Below the pieces are notes generated by a model. That model ran no database searches. It saw nothing but the letters and a program-made list of their open reading frames with translations, and had not been told where the DNA came from. The position numbers and the translations under genes are program-made. Of a DNA stretch of 64,000 nucleotides, positions 52,898-63,665 are shown piece after piece. The stretch spans positions 302,028 through 366,027 of the forward strand of contig WOFQ01000035.1 of the NCBI GenBank assembly GCA_012184525.1, given 5' to 3'. Numbering within the stretch: position 1 is the first letter of the stretch; each line of letters starts with the position of its first letter. The stretch comes from Xenoacremonium recifei. Its lineage: Eukaryota > Ascomycota > Sordariomycetes > Hypocreales > Nectriaceae.

Positions 52898-54482
52898 ATG
52901 CTTCACTCTCTGCTATCGGTTGTCTTCTTAGTCTTCATCTTGGAACCTGTCGCGAGGTACTTACTCGATCCCAAGAAACTTCGCAGGTTTCCTAACGCGT
53001 CTTTTTCATCCGGTATTTCCAACTTCAGCTTCATCTTGAAGCGATGGCGTGGGTTTCGCTCAAAGGAGATTCACTCGGCTCACGAGCGGCACTCTGTTCT
53101 GAGAATTGGGCCAAATACCGTCTCTTTCTCTACGCCAAATGCAATTAAAGCAATATACGGCCATGCCACCCCATGCAGCAAAGGAGGCTCCTACGAGGCA
53201 TTGATTGGTCCTCATCCTGGCCTCATTGATGTCATTGACAAACAACAGCATGCCAGCAAGCGTCGTATTTTGTCTCATGCCTTTGCCACGCGCAACCTTG
53301 AACAATGGGAATTTAAAGTAGCCGATAAGGTTCAGAAGCTCCTGCGTCAATTTGATCATGTCTGCCATGATAGCCAGGATGTAGGGACCATCGACTTCCG
53401 GCGCTGGGTCAACTTATTTTCGGTGGACGCAATTGTTGATATTGCCCTCAGTCAGAAGATCGGCTGCCTTGATAGAGGTGACGATCTGGTAACAATCACG
53501 ACTAGCGAGGGAATAGAAAAAGACGTGCGATATATTGAGTCTCTCCACGCCGCGAGGAGGGCAACGTCTATGATAGTTTGGTCGACCTGGTTCCGGCCCC
53601 TTAAGTTTGTGTTGGAAAAAATACCGGGCTACTTTCGAAGACATTGGAAGATCGGGCATGGGTTTACGGAAATAATTGAGCATCTAGTTCGCCAACGAAT
53701 CCTGGAATACGAGCGTGGAGAGGAGCTAGATGATCTAGCAAACTGTCTGCTTGAGGACAAAAGTGGTCAAGCGCGAAATCTGAGCATCGGCGAGATTGAA
53801 GGGGACGTAACCACTCTCTGTAAATTTCCCTCCCTTGATTATTATGATGCCTATTTATTAACGGAAATTAGTGGATGCTGGGTCAGAAACGACGGCGATA
53901 GCATTGACTCACGTTATGTATTTCCTATTGAAAACCCCAGCCGCGTTATCCCGACTCCGCGAGGAGGTGGATTCTAACGCCGTTTATGACAATGATGGCG
54001 TTGCCACCTACTCCAGTGTTAAGAACCTTCCATATCTTCGCGCATGCCTCGATGAGTCGTTGCGCCTGCTTCCCCCTGTATCGACCGGCCTCCACCGCAT
54101 AACCCCCCCGGAAGGACTCATGATTGATGGACATTGGATTGCTGGGAATACTATTGTGGCTGTCCCCATCTATACAGCTCATAGGAACGCAAGTATTTTC
54201 CCAGATCCGGAAAAGTACCAACCGGAACGGTGGTTGAAGGATGGGAGTAAAGAAGCCCAAGCGTCCTTCATTGCTTTCAGTGCAGGGGCGCGAGGGTGCA
54301 TAGGACGCAACATCACTTACATTGAGCAAATGATTCTTCTAGCCGCTCTAATTCGCCGATATGAGTTCTATCTTCCTCATGAGCAGTGGGAGCTTAGCCA
54401 CGAAGAGGCTTTCAATCTTTGGCCTGGCCCTATGCCGCTTAAAATCCGGCGAAGAGATTTCAAGCTCATTGATGAGGCTTGA
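52898..54482 (+). CDS. Cytochrome P450 monooxygenase
   Basis: Two exons, 52898-53819 and 53872-54482, intron 52 nt, 510 residues. The start MLHSLLSVVFLVFILEP is the N-terminal membrane anchor to the ER; the upstream frame to 52757 is leader. Splicing gives the I-helix LLDAGSETTAIAL (the A-G-x-E-T-T oxygen-activation motif), then the K-helix ExxR in CLDESLRLLPP, the PERW box in KYQPERWL, and the heme-ligand loop FSAGARGCIG with Cys450. Members of this type hydroxylate or desaturate secondary metabolites or xenobiotics; the family number cannot be assigned by eye. It is divergent to a regulator gene with two likely operator sites between them. Confidence 0.9.
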
Positions 54483-55332
54483 AGTAACCCGCACCGATAT
54501 CTCAACAATATAGAAAAGAGGCCATCCCAGTATCTCACTTGGAACCGGAAAATAAAACAGGGCAACTCCTCGAAGTTAGTATGTTCAAGTTATCAATTTA
54601 TAGCTCTACTGTACCAAATACTACCTGTATTGACATCTAATACACATGTTTGCGGCCCGTGCACGCTAACTCCTAGCCGTTCTTGAATCTCCTACATTAA
54701 CAATGACAATATGAACTGTAGTAGAGTCGATATTCTTGGCCCTGATAATACATGTAGAGTCTATTTTCGCTGATTAGGGTAGAATATAATTTACTATTGG
54801 CTGGAATATCCCTATGCAATGCTGATCTTTGGTTAGTCCATATGGAAGACTGTACGCTCGGCTGTGCCAAACCCCAATTTTCACTGCGATTGGGCTGCGA
54901 CTAAGCTGCGAACCTCTCGCGATCTCTGTGACAGCTCGTTCACTCCCCTTCTACCGCCAGTTCCTGACATCAGGTTATGATGATATCAAATAGGGGTTTA
55001 GTGTAGTATTAATCCTGTGCTCCTCTGTCATCATAGCGATCGATCACTTGGCAGATGAAGTATATTGGAGAGTATCACACACTTTTGTGTCATTTTCTGA
55101 CTTTCTGTGTAGCTCTCGAGACAATATTCGAACCCTTCCAGAGCTGCGCAAGCAGTGACCGAGGTCTTTTAACAGTTAGAGATATAACATTATATAGAAA
55201 TCTGCGACGGCAAGAACAACACGAAACGTCTGTCTTGTCCTTCTTGTAGCGATGGCGATCTTTCTCTGCCTGTTCGTCATGATCTCGGGGTGCCAATATA
55301 TACGAGATGAACCAAGCCCTTGCTCTTCCATC
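54483..55332. other. Convergent intergenic region
   Basis: 850 bp between the P450 and aminotransferase 3' ends, no gene recognised. Short open frames near 55055-55467 have no family likeness. Confidence 0.4.
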
Positions 55333-56818
55333 TTACCTCACGCCAATGTTCAGATAAGGCTCAAAGCTTTCTCCCCTCTTCTTCATGGCTTTGACCTCGT
55401 GAATCGCCTCGGCCAACCTTTCAATCCCCTGACAGATAATGTCCTCCTCGTGCCAGGCCCAGCATAGACGGATGCAGTGGGCGAACCCTCCCGGCGCCAT
55501 TGCCCTCTCGAGGCTGTTCTTGTCACGGGAGACCGCAAACATGTGCCCATACGCGATTCTGAGTTTTTTCTTGTACTGTGCAACCCCAGCGACCGTTTTG
55601 CCATTCTCAACATCCTTGGGAAGCCTCAGGTACACAAAGAAGCCACCCACGACGCCGTTCTGGGGCACCGACTCGATCTTGACCCCCAGCGGCACAAGGA
55701 ATTTGTCGATGGCTTCCACCATGACGGCTCGGCGCGCCCTGTACGTAGGTATGAGGACATCATTCACGTGAGTCTGGATGTGGCCGCTGCGTAGCATCTT
55801 GTCTACAAAGGTGGCTATTATGTGTGCTGGGTTGCCGCCCGAGTTGGCTAGTCCGCTGTGTTTGGGGATCTCGCGTTAGCCATAGCTAGCCCGTTGACAG
55901 AGTCTCATTGACTGAACATTTCGTTACTCACATATCGCCCAGCTCTTGGGCCAGGGCTGGTGAACAATCCGCCCAGCCCTGTCGGATACCGGGTCCGATG
56001 ATCTTAGCAAAGGAGCCGTTGCTGAGTGCATTGCCCCATTTGCTGCAACCTTCCATTTCTTGGTCTACGTCGACTAGTCGTGGCGGCAGGGTAGGGACTG
56101 CTCTGGCGTCTCTAGCAGGGTCTTCTGGCCATCGGGGGAAGTCATAGACGTCGTCGGAGATGATGAGGGCATCGTACTGACGCGCCAGCCTGACCAACTC
56201 CTCTCGCTCCTTCAGCCTCATTGTCCTGCCGCTAGGGTTCGAGAACGTCGGGACGGTATAGATGATGTACTTGTAAATCTTAGGGTAGGACGGTCCCGTC
56301 TTCAATCTCGGCACGTCGTCGTAGCCATTGGTCCCCGCATCATTCATCGCCGCGGTCTCGGCAGCCGCCATTTCACGACGGAGAAACTCAGTGTCTACGC
56401 CGTGCTCGCCTTCTGGCACACCTCTGAGCTTTCCCTGCAATCCATTGTCCTCGAGGATCGGACAGGCGAGAAAGTACGTCGGCTCGACCATAAAGACCTT
56501 TCGTGTGTATGTCGGATCGGTAAACTTGGCCACGACGTTACCTAGGTTTGGCGAAGCGCCACCATGCACGCACAACCGATAGGGCTCGATCTTTCTCCCA
56601 TACACAGTCGAGAGCCAGCTCGCTAAACTCTCTCGCAGAGGAGGATGACCCGTGTGCGGCCCGTATATGAGAGCCTGCGCGACATTATCTTTGGACGAGA
56701 GCACTTCGGTGGCGCCCTCAAGAAGTGCTCCGGCCGCAAAGAGGGATGGAGACGGCCAGCCCCGTTGAAGGTTGATGGGCGTCGAGAAGGCGTCGTCGCC
56801 AGCCGGGATGCTACCCAT
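55333..56818 (-). CDS. PLP-dependent aminotransferase, class I/II (fold type I)
   Basis: Two exons on the minus strand, 56818-55932 and 55855-55333, intron 76 nt, 469 residues. ATG 56818 is the first in frame; a stop lies upstream. INLQRGWPSPSLF near the start, YGPHTGHPPLRESLASWL at ~75, TFSNPSGRTM at ~205, and IISDDVYDF at ~230 are the cofactor-binding strands; the Schiff-base Lys lies in NGSFAKIIGPGIRQGW, with the phosphate-binding Arg two turns later. This pattern is that of the 2-aminoadipate/valine-pyruvate/aromatic aminotransferase-like group of fungi. It moves an amino group between an amino acid and a 2-oxo acid in the cytosol. It opens a run with a regulator, an amidotransferase-like protein and a D-amino acid oxidase. 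Confidence 0.9.
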
Positions 56819-57340
56819 GATGAGTCCAGAGGGCACGGGAACTGATCACACGCCCGAGAGAGTATGCTGTTCAAGAATGAGAATCGGGCCACCAAACGTC
56901 TCGTTGCTGGTCACTCTCAGGCTCCCTTTCCAGCAGACCCAAACTAATATGTTCCCTGCTCCAACTTGCTACTTTACCATTACTAGTAGCTATTAGGCTT
57001 GCCGACAATCTACAGCATGGATCGGCCGACGTCCGACAGGCTCCGATGGGGACCACAAATGCCGTTCTAACATCGGAACTTGAGTGACACTAATTGCTCT
57101 CTTATCTGTCCCGATTCCGAATCTTCGGCGACCGTTGAGATCGGGATTGCTTGCTAGCGCCTATGCCAGCACTTCAAGCCGTGCGATCTAGGGTTGGGTG
57201 GCTGATGCGCCGAAGGGCCAATACTTGAAACACCCATGGATTGTCTGCTGTCTTCGCCGCAACTCGCTGAAATACTCCTGCGGTCTACACCTCGACGACT
57301 CGAGTATTATTTCGGCCAAACTCAGCAATAATGTCCAAGT
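56819..57340. other. Promoter of aminotransferase
   Basis: About 520 bp upstream of the aminotransferase and downstream of the regulator. The first ~55 bases 3' of the regulator stop (57285-57340) keep an open frame in a different phase that could be lost C-terminal coding sequence; otherwise nothing. Confidence 0.35.
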
Positions 57341-59123
57341 CTAAGTGGCCTGATGTGTATGCCGAGAGTGCTGCATTTCGTAGGCCGGCGTCCGCTTCGA
57401 CGGGGGTGTACCAAAAAAGCAGTACAGCAGCGCGACGCCGCACTTGAACATGGTGACAAGCCCGAGCCATAGCTCGGTAATTGGGGCCTCGATCTGGAAC
57501 TTTCGGAATATCAGACAGGCCTGAACGCAAGCCCTCACAGTCCAGTCTCCAGCTGGGCCCGCTACAGTTAATAATGTCGGCTGGTAAAGCATAGCCAGGC
57601 TATAGTTATACTTCATATGAAACCACTCGCTGCTAGGGAACGTGTTCTTGGGCGTGAAGCGGTGACAGAGTGCCCTCCATCGGTCAAGCTTCTGTAAGAT
57701 ATTATGGCGCCAGTGATAGTGAGCATCCAGCTGAGTAGTGAAATCCCGGTGCAGCGTCGTGTTCAAGATATCAGACTGTATTTGGCGACAGTAGAGCACG
57801 TGTAGGGCCGTTGATACGTCTGAGATGCCGGGCTTGCCTTGGGGGTTATCGAGCGGCGACTCAGCACACTGGACCTCCAGTTCGTCGTCATTAATATTGG
57901 CGTACATCTTGACAGTGATCTGCGAGTCGTGTATTGAGCACGGGAGGTTAAAGACGGAGCTCACGGTCCGGTCTAAGGCATAGGCCGACCAGAAGACGCG
58001 CCGGCGCATCTGGATCCGGACTTTGGTCACTGTGTCTACGGGCTTCGGCTCGGTGGCCGCCAGATGCAACTGGGCCCTGACACAGTAACGAATGGTGGCT
58101 GATGATATGGAAATGATCCTCTCCGTTGACGGGCAGTACATAGCATACATAGCCATCAGGAGGTAGGCCTGAATATGGAGCAACCGATCGGGAAGCGAAC
58201 AAGACGGCGCCAGATATCGCGTCACGGCCGTTTGATACAGCACCTGGTGACTAGGCTTGGGGGGAGTTTGAGAAGGGTTTGTCTGTAGCAGAAGACTAAT
58301 GGCGAACACCAGATTCACCTGGAAGTTCGTTGCCGCGTCGTTGGGCCGCTTGTTCTTGTCCCTCAACAGGCCGAGACGAAGGAAGGGGTACCGACACTGG
58401 ACCTTGGCCAGGTATAGATCAAACAGCGCCTGCTCTGTCTCGACATCGAGGTTGGTCTCGGGAGCCGCATCACTGCCTGGCGGCCGGGGCTGTTCTTGGG
58501 GTTCGAGAAGCTGGTCCTGGGCAAGGTCGTGAGGTAGGTACGTGAGGGAGGGTATAAGCTCATCTCCGTCCGGGTTATTCGCGCCGTCTTCCTCTTCTCT
58601 TGGCGGTCTGGGCGGTGTTGAGGAACGAATCGTCTGCTCCCCTCGCGCATTAGTTGTAAGGCTACAAGCCGGGCTCCTAGCCTGACTTGGCGGATGGGAC
58701 ACTCTCTCTTCCAATCGAGACAGGCGCTGCTCCAACGACGCCGTTGCGGCCAGCCAAGCCAGAGGATCTTGGGAAAACAGTCTGGTTCTATCATCAGAGT
58801 TAGACGGGAGGGAGACATGTAATGCGCCGGCGCGTCGACATCACGTACATTTGCAAAGGTAACCCAGGATCAATGGCCGACGCGATGTCCACACAGCGCT
58901 CGTTCGACTTGGAGCAATTACCACAGGGCCTCTGGTTGTCACATTTTTGCTACATGCTGTGGTTGGCTCTCTGCTGAAATGGATGGGCACTCTATCTTCA
59001 TACCTTGCGTCGACGACACCGCACACAGGCCTGGATCTTGACGCGCTTCGCCGGCGGTTCATTACTGTCCAAGGACACAGCTGCGGACTCATCGCAACCT
59101 GGCGTATTGGCTTCCGTCGACAT
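57341..59123 (-). CDS. Zn2Cys6 transcription factor with fungal-specific TF domain
   Basis: Three exons on the minus strand, 59123-59004, 58949-58849, 58787-57341; introns 54 and 61 nt; 555 residues. The finger spans the first intron: ACVRCRRRK joined to QKCDNQRPCGNCSKSNERC gives CX2CX6CX6CX2CX6C, residues ~33-60. A heptad helix ASLEQRLSRLEERV follows for dimer formation. The middle homology domain includes ALFDLYLAKVQCRYPFL, RLLHIQAYLLMAMYAMY, the GARILP-like RIQMRRRVFWSAYALDRTVSSVFNLPCSI box, and a C-terminal GVALLYCFFGTPPSKRTPAYE. The end differs from relatives: a better C-terminus (RNAALSAYTSGHLDLDIIAEF) lies in the next frame. Nuclear regulator, divergent from the amidotransferase-like gene. 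Confidence 0.87.
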
Positions 59124-59697
59124 GGTCTCGTGCTCGGGGATTGTGGTGTATTCTCTCGGCGATTGACCGTTGACTCTCGAATGCTGGCCCCAACAACTCT
59201 TCGGACACGAACAGGTTGGGAGAAGGCGAAGGAAGAAGTGGACGGTGATTAAACAAGGGTTTAGGCACGAGGATCGAGTCAGGTGGAGCCTTGACTGGTT
59301 ATCACAAGCGATTGTTGAGACTGAGGAACCTCAGGCAAGAGTTTGGCCCAAAACAATCCAATTTGGCAGACTGGGCACGCCATTCTCAGTCATCCATTCC
59401 TCTTCTGTCAAACATGTTTTCGTCTTTGAGGTGTTCACTACAATGATTCGCAAAGCTCGGTTTCAACCTTCGGAGCCTCGCCGAAGACTCCGATTGCTGT
59501 CGGCGATAGTGTCCGTCAACACCACCCTAAGCGGCGGGCAGTCTCCACGGCTACATCGTCGTCCAAGACCCAGGATGTAGGAACCGCCGTAGTTATAGGT
59601 CTCGCTGCTGGAGGACCAGACGGAGGCCCCAAAGCTCGTCACCGAGCTGTACGTCACTCCTCAATTACCTATCAACCCCAACAGGCAACGCGTCGCA
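59124..59697. promoter_or_regulatory. Divergent promoter, regulator and amidotransferase-like gene
   Basis: 574 bp between divergent starts. A perfect 6-bp inverted repeat CTTCGG-N7-CCGAAG (59468-59486) presents CGG-N7-CCG, an everted zinc-cluster-type site. No gene recognised. Confidence 0.4.
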
Positions 59698-60518
59698 ATG
59701 GTTTCTCCTATCCGCTTGGCGATCCTAGTCACTGACACACATGTCACTCCTGCTCGTGCTCAATATGGGCCCAGCTACGGTTGGATATTTCACCATTGGT
59801 GGACGCGTACGGTCGCAACCCTCGAGCCGCCTCAGACCCTGGAGTCTCAGTTGACCATCACGTTTCACGACGTAGTCAATGACCCAACTTCATACCCCGA
59901 TCCCAACACCGTCGATGGAATTCTCATTACCGGATCGAGAAGCGATGCCTTTGCCGACGAGGAGTGGATTCTGACTCTGGTCAAGTACGTCAAACGAGCA
60001 CTAGACGAGAGCAAGGTCAAGATAATCGGCGTGTGTTTCGGCCACCAGATCATTGCGCGTGCCCTTGGAGCTGAAGTAGGACGGAGTTCCAAGGGCTGGG
60101 AGGTCAGTGTGTCGACTATCAACACCACAGTTCAAGGAAAGGCGATGTTTGGGGTCGATCAACTGGTAAGTTCGTGCTGGGTAGCTACATCTGGCTCTGT
60201 CTTACCCTCTGATCTTTATCGAGCCCATTTTAATACCAAAACTATTGGTAGAAAGTCTTCCAGTCACACAGAGATTATGTCAAAAACCTACCGCTGGGGA
60301 CGATGCTACTCGCCGAGAATGACTTTTGCCCGATCCAGGGCATGTTGATCCCCGGGCGCATGGTCTCGATCCAGGGCCACCCCGAACACACTCCAGATGT
60401 CGTGATCGAAGCGTTGAATAATCGGAGAGAGACGGGAATTATTCAAGAGGACCTGTATCAGGATGCCATGGGGAGAGCTTCCAACGATCACGACGGATTA
60501 GCCATTGGAAGGGCGTAG
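59698..60518 (+). CDS. Class-I glutamine amidotransferase-like protein
   Basis: Two exons, 59698-60165 and 60252-60518, intron 86 nt, 244 residues. The nucleophile elbow is GVCFGHQIIA with C113; the partner residues H199 and E201 lie in SIQGHPEH, so the full Cys-His-Glu triad of GATase1 is present. The stand-alone domain, with no synthetase partner, matches yeast/fungal gamma-glutamyl peptide or amide hydrolases of the YLR126c/GMP-synthase-like group. It probably hydrolyses a gamma-glutamyl or glutamine-type amide in the cytosol. It is convergent with the D-amino acid oxidase gene (213 bp apart) and divergent from the regulator. Confidence 0.88.
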
Positions 60519-60731
60519 CTCCGCTTCCTTCGACAGTAAAATCAATACATCCAGGTGTGAAGAAGTCTCTCGCCCAGCACAAGATACAGTTATAGAGAGA
60601 ACCTTGAATTATTACCTGAGCAGGAAAGCCAGACCGTCATAGTCTGTCTTACTAAGTCTAAGTAACAATGATCTAAAACAAGATTGTACAGTACAACAAA
60701 ACTCCGTTTTAGGCTAAGAAGGTCCTCTTGC

Positions 60732-61941
60732 TTACAGCATCGCTTTCGAAGGGCTATTCTTGATTGATTCATTGTACAAATGAACCGAGTGCTCGGCCAT
60801 GCCCCTGATTATCTTGTCAGATTCTAGGTCTCCCTCATAGGTCATGGCAATCGGGGGGGAAACGACTCACCAGGAGGCTTGGTAACCTGCGCCGCTGGCA
60901 CCGTAGTTGTGTACAACAAGTAGACCATTGATCGTTTCAGCCTCCAACCTTGGCCCGTTCTTCCTGTTCGGGCGCAGGCCGACACCATGCCGCATGATCT
61001 TCAGGTCCTCTGGCCGTCCGAGCTCCGGCACCAGCGCGCAGCATCTCTTGAGTATGTTCATGGCAAACATAGGATCAACTTTCGTGTCCCAATTTCCATC
61101 TTCACGGCATCCACCCAAGACGATGCCACCACCCATAGGACGCTGGAACACGTATGTCGTGTCATTATCTACGCGCGCCGGTGAGCGAAAGTGCATCGAT
61201 TTGAGCGGCTTCAGCGGCTGCTCCACTAGAACTGTCTGTCCGCGGGTTGGGTACATGGTCTTATCCTCAACGCCGCCCAGGAAGTAGGCGCCCAGGCCAG
61301 TACAGTTGAAGACGGCCGCAACTTTGCCGAAAGACCGGCACTCGTCGATGTGGCTAAGCTTGCAGCGGATGATGTCGATGCAGTTGTCTTGGCATGATTT
61401 GAGCAACCTGTCCCATGTCAACTCTGCCAGGCTAACGATGTTGGAAACAAAAAAAAAGGGAAACAGCGGATGCTCACCACCGGAGATAGATCTGGGTGTT
61501 TATGACAAAGGTTGATTTCATATGGAACCCAAAGACAGCTCCTGCAGGGAGCTCGGCGTCCGGAATTGGGATGAGGCCTCCTACCAGTTCCTTGAACCAG
61601 ATCTTGTTGGTGCCCTGGCTAAGGATGCCCGTTTTCTCGATTGGTTGGTCAAAGATCATGCGCAAGGGCGACCGCTCGATACCACACTGCGGTGTTTCGG
61701 TAGCGAGCTTTGAGAAGCGCTCAAAGGTCACGCGGTCGCAGTGTTCCAACAAGCCATTGTCGTTGGCAGATGAACACCAATTGCCGCCGGCCCATGGGGA
61801 CGTATAGTCGCCCGTATAATCGCCAGGGAAATGTTCGGCCACGATCAGGACGTGCGAGTTCGGGTGCGCTTCCTTGAAGCTGAGTGCGGTCGTGAGTCCA
61901 ATGACTCCGGCCCCAAGGACGATGACTCGAGGAGCTTCCAT
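60732..61941 (-). CDS. D-amino acid oxidase (FAD-dependent DAO/DASPO)
   Basis: Three exons on the minus strand, 61941-61478, 61431-60871, 60804-60732; introns 46 and 66 nt; 365 residues, the usual length. FAD motif VIVLGAGVIGLTTAL at residues 6-20; TSPWAGGNW at ~50 binds the isoalloxazine; PTRGQTVLV near 235; the substrate carboxylate Arg lies in MRHGVGLRPNRKNGPRLE; and the C-terminal FAD signature is HNYGASGAGYQASWGMA. It oxidises D-amino acids (or acidic D-amino acids) to 2-oxo acids, NH3 and H2O2. Enzymes of this class are peroxisomal, but the C-terminus KAML is not a clear SKL-type signal. The first junction gives LRCLAEL, where relatives have Trp; the donor choice is unsure by a few bases. 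Confidence 0.9.
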
Positions 61942-63130
61942 GAGTAAGTAATTGTAGTGAACCGACTAATTGAAGGCGTCTGAAATCGGTCGTAGTAGGG
62001 ATATATGTTAGTTCTATCTATATTTGTTTTTGAATGAGTCGGAAAATTCCCTACGTCAAATGACGACGAACTTGCTACGCTAATATGATAGGCTTGGCAG
62101 CTTGCCCGTTGCACCATTCATCACCCGATAAGCCCGACACAGTCGGGCTTTCAGTATTCGGTAGGCGCGGCGAATTCCGGATCCTAAATCAATCCAACCG
62201 CCGAAAGGAACGTACTCGGTTAGGAGGGAGCCAAATTCGGCCCAGGACACATTTTAAGAGACATCGTAAGAGCCGTCGTACGAGGCTCTATCAGTATAGG
62301 CCGGGAGGGCAAGGGGATTTTCGAAAACATGCCGTTGAAGATGTGTTAGTAATTTTTCGCTAGCTAGCATATCCCAAATACTCATGAAACTGAACTGATC
62401 TTGCCCACAGTAGAGCTTATTCATTAATCACGATGGGCGAGGTGGCACTTGGCTTTTGGCCTCAATGATTATTTTATTTTATTCATGTGTATTAAATTGC
62501 TCATTAATAATACATTGGAAATTGAGGCAATACAGATCTCAAATCGGTTTATTAATTCCATCTCGCTCCCTGTTATCCAGAAACCTAAGACTACGTTGAA
62601 AATTTATTCAGATCTCTCTAGACTTTAGAGACAGAACATAATATAGCGTGATGTAATACGGATTGAGACAGATTGAGGGGTGTCGAAGTCGGGGGAGAAG
62701 CGGATCTCATTCATCTCTGAGCTGCAATTGGTTCCGTCCGTCGGGCATTAACTTGTCAAGTCCGTCTCGAGCGAGGGCCTTATCTTATCGACTCGCGGAC
62801 TATCCAGCATGCTTCCCGATAGAACGTCGATTTTCATACGCGGCCAACAATCTACGCCACCAGATTTAGTGAAAAATCCGCGTGACCCTATCCCTCCCTT
62901 CGGACATTGTTTGTCAAAGTCCGCGTCGCCATGGGGCCCTTGCTATGTCGGACCAGGAGCCGGTATGCCTCAGTTTGGATGACAGAATTGTCAGGACCTG
63001 AGATGAAACCCCAGTACGTGGTCATGTGCGTATCCTAGTTGCCAATAATGAAACTATGACCCCATTATTGCCAGCCCAGAAGGCTCACGTGAATACAAGC
63101 TGAGACAATCAAGTCCGTAAGACCGAGCCG
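61942..63130. other. Gene-free stretch between DAO and LINE
   Basis: About 1.2 kb. It holds a perfect 9-bp inverted repeat AAGCCCGAC-ACA-GTCGGGCTT (62130-62150) ~190 bp upstream of the oxidase start, and an imperfect ~45-bp direct repeat (TCCGTCGGGCATT.. near 62732 and TCCCTTCGGACATT.. near 62895). No coding sequence recognised. Confidence 0.45.
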
Positions 63131-63158
63131 TCTTTGTTTTGTTTTGTTTTATTAATTA

Positions 63159-63209
63159 ACGTCCTGCAGGAGTCGAACCTGCCTGTTCCCTAGAGGGACA
63201 AGAGGACGT
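63159..63209 (-). other. tRNA-like three-stem structure in LINE 3' UTR
   Basis: A perfect 7-bp outer stem (ACGTCCT with AGGACGT) encloses two hairpins: a T-arm look-alike, GCAGG-TTCGACT-CCTGC on the minus strand with the pol III B-box sequence GGTTCGACTCC, and TTGTCCC-TCTA-GGGAACA with one bulged A. It sits just before the (AAAAC)n tail. It is not a whole tRNA: D arm and anticodon arm are missing. Confidence 0.55.
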
Positions 63210-63665
63210 GCTCAGCTGGTCTAAGGTAGTTGTCGCAGAGGACGAGGGTAGTCTAGAGATTGTGGTTTTCCCCCCCAATTCCTCGCCACTGAGGTCCAGG
63301 GTAGGTCCTGCGATACGCTAGGGGTGGGTCATGGCCGCAGCTTTGAAACCCACTCAGCTAGTACGCGTCGCTAGTAACGCGCCCCTTTTCTCCTACCTTA
63401 GCCATTTCGCACCTCAACGCATAAGCTTCAAGTCATCGAGCTCGTGTCCTCGTCAGCGAGGACAGATGCGCAGCAATTGCCGCCAACTTCGACCGGTTTG
63501 ATGGACCGGGAGAACCTGAGTCGTACTCAGCTGAAATTCAGCCCTTCGCGGTCTGTATAGCCCTCGTCGCAGACGAAGGGCGGATACAGACGCGGAATCA
63601 ACGGGAAAACCGAACTAATGCCGATAAAACAAGAAAAGAGAGAAGAGAGAGTGATGGGACTAGTC

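Noticed and set aside
63159..63240. A tRNA gene on the minus strand
   Set aside because: Only the T arm and a 7-bp outer stem are present. The D-arm-like sequence is on the other strand and no anticodon arm forms; the context is a LINE 3' UTR.
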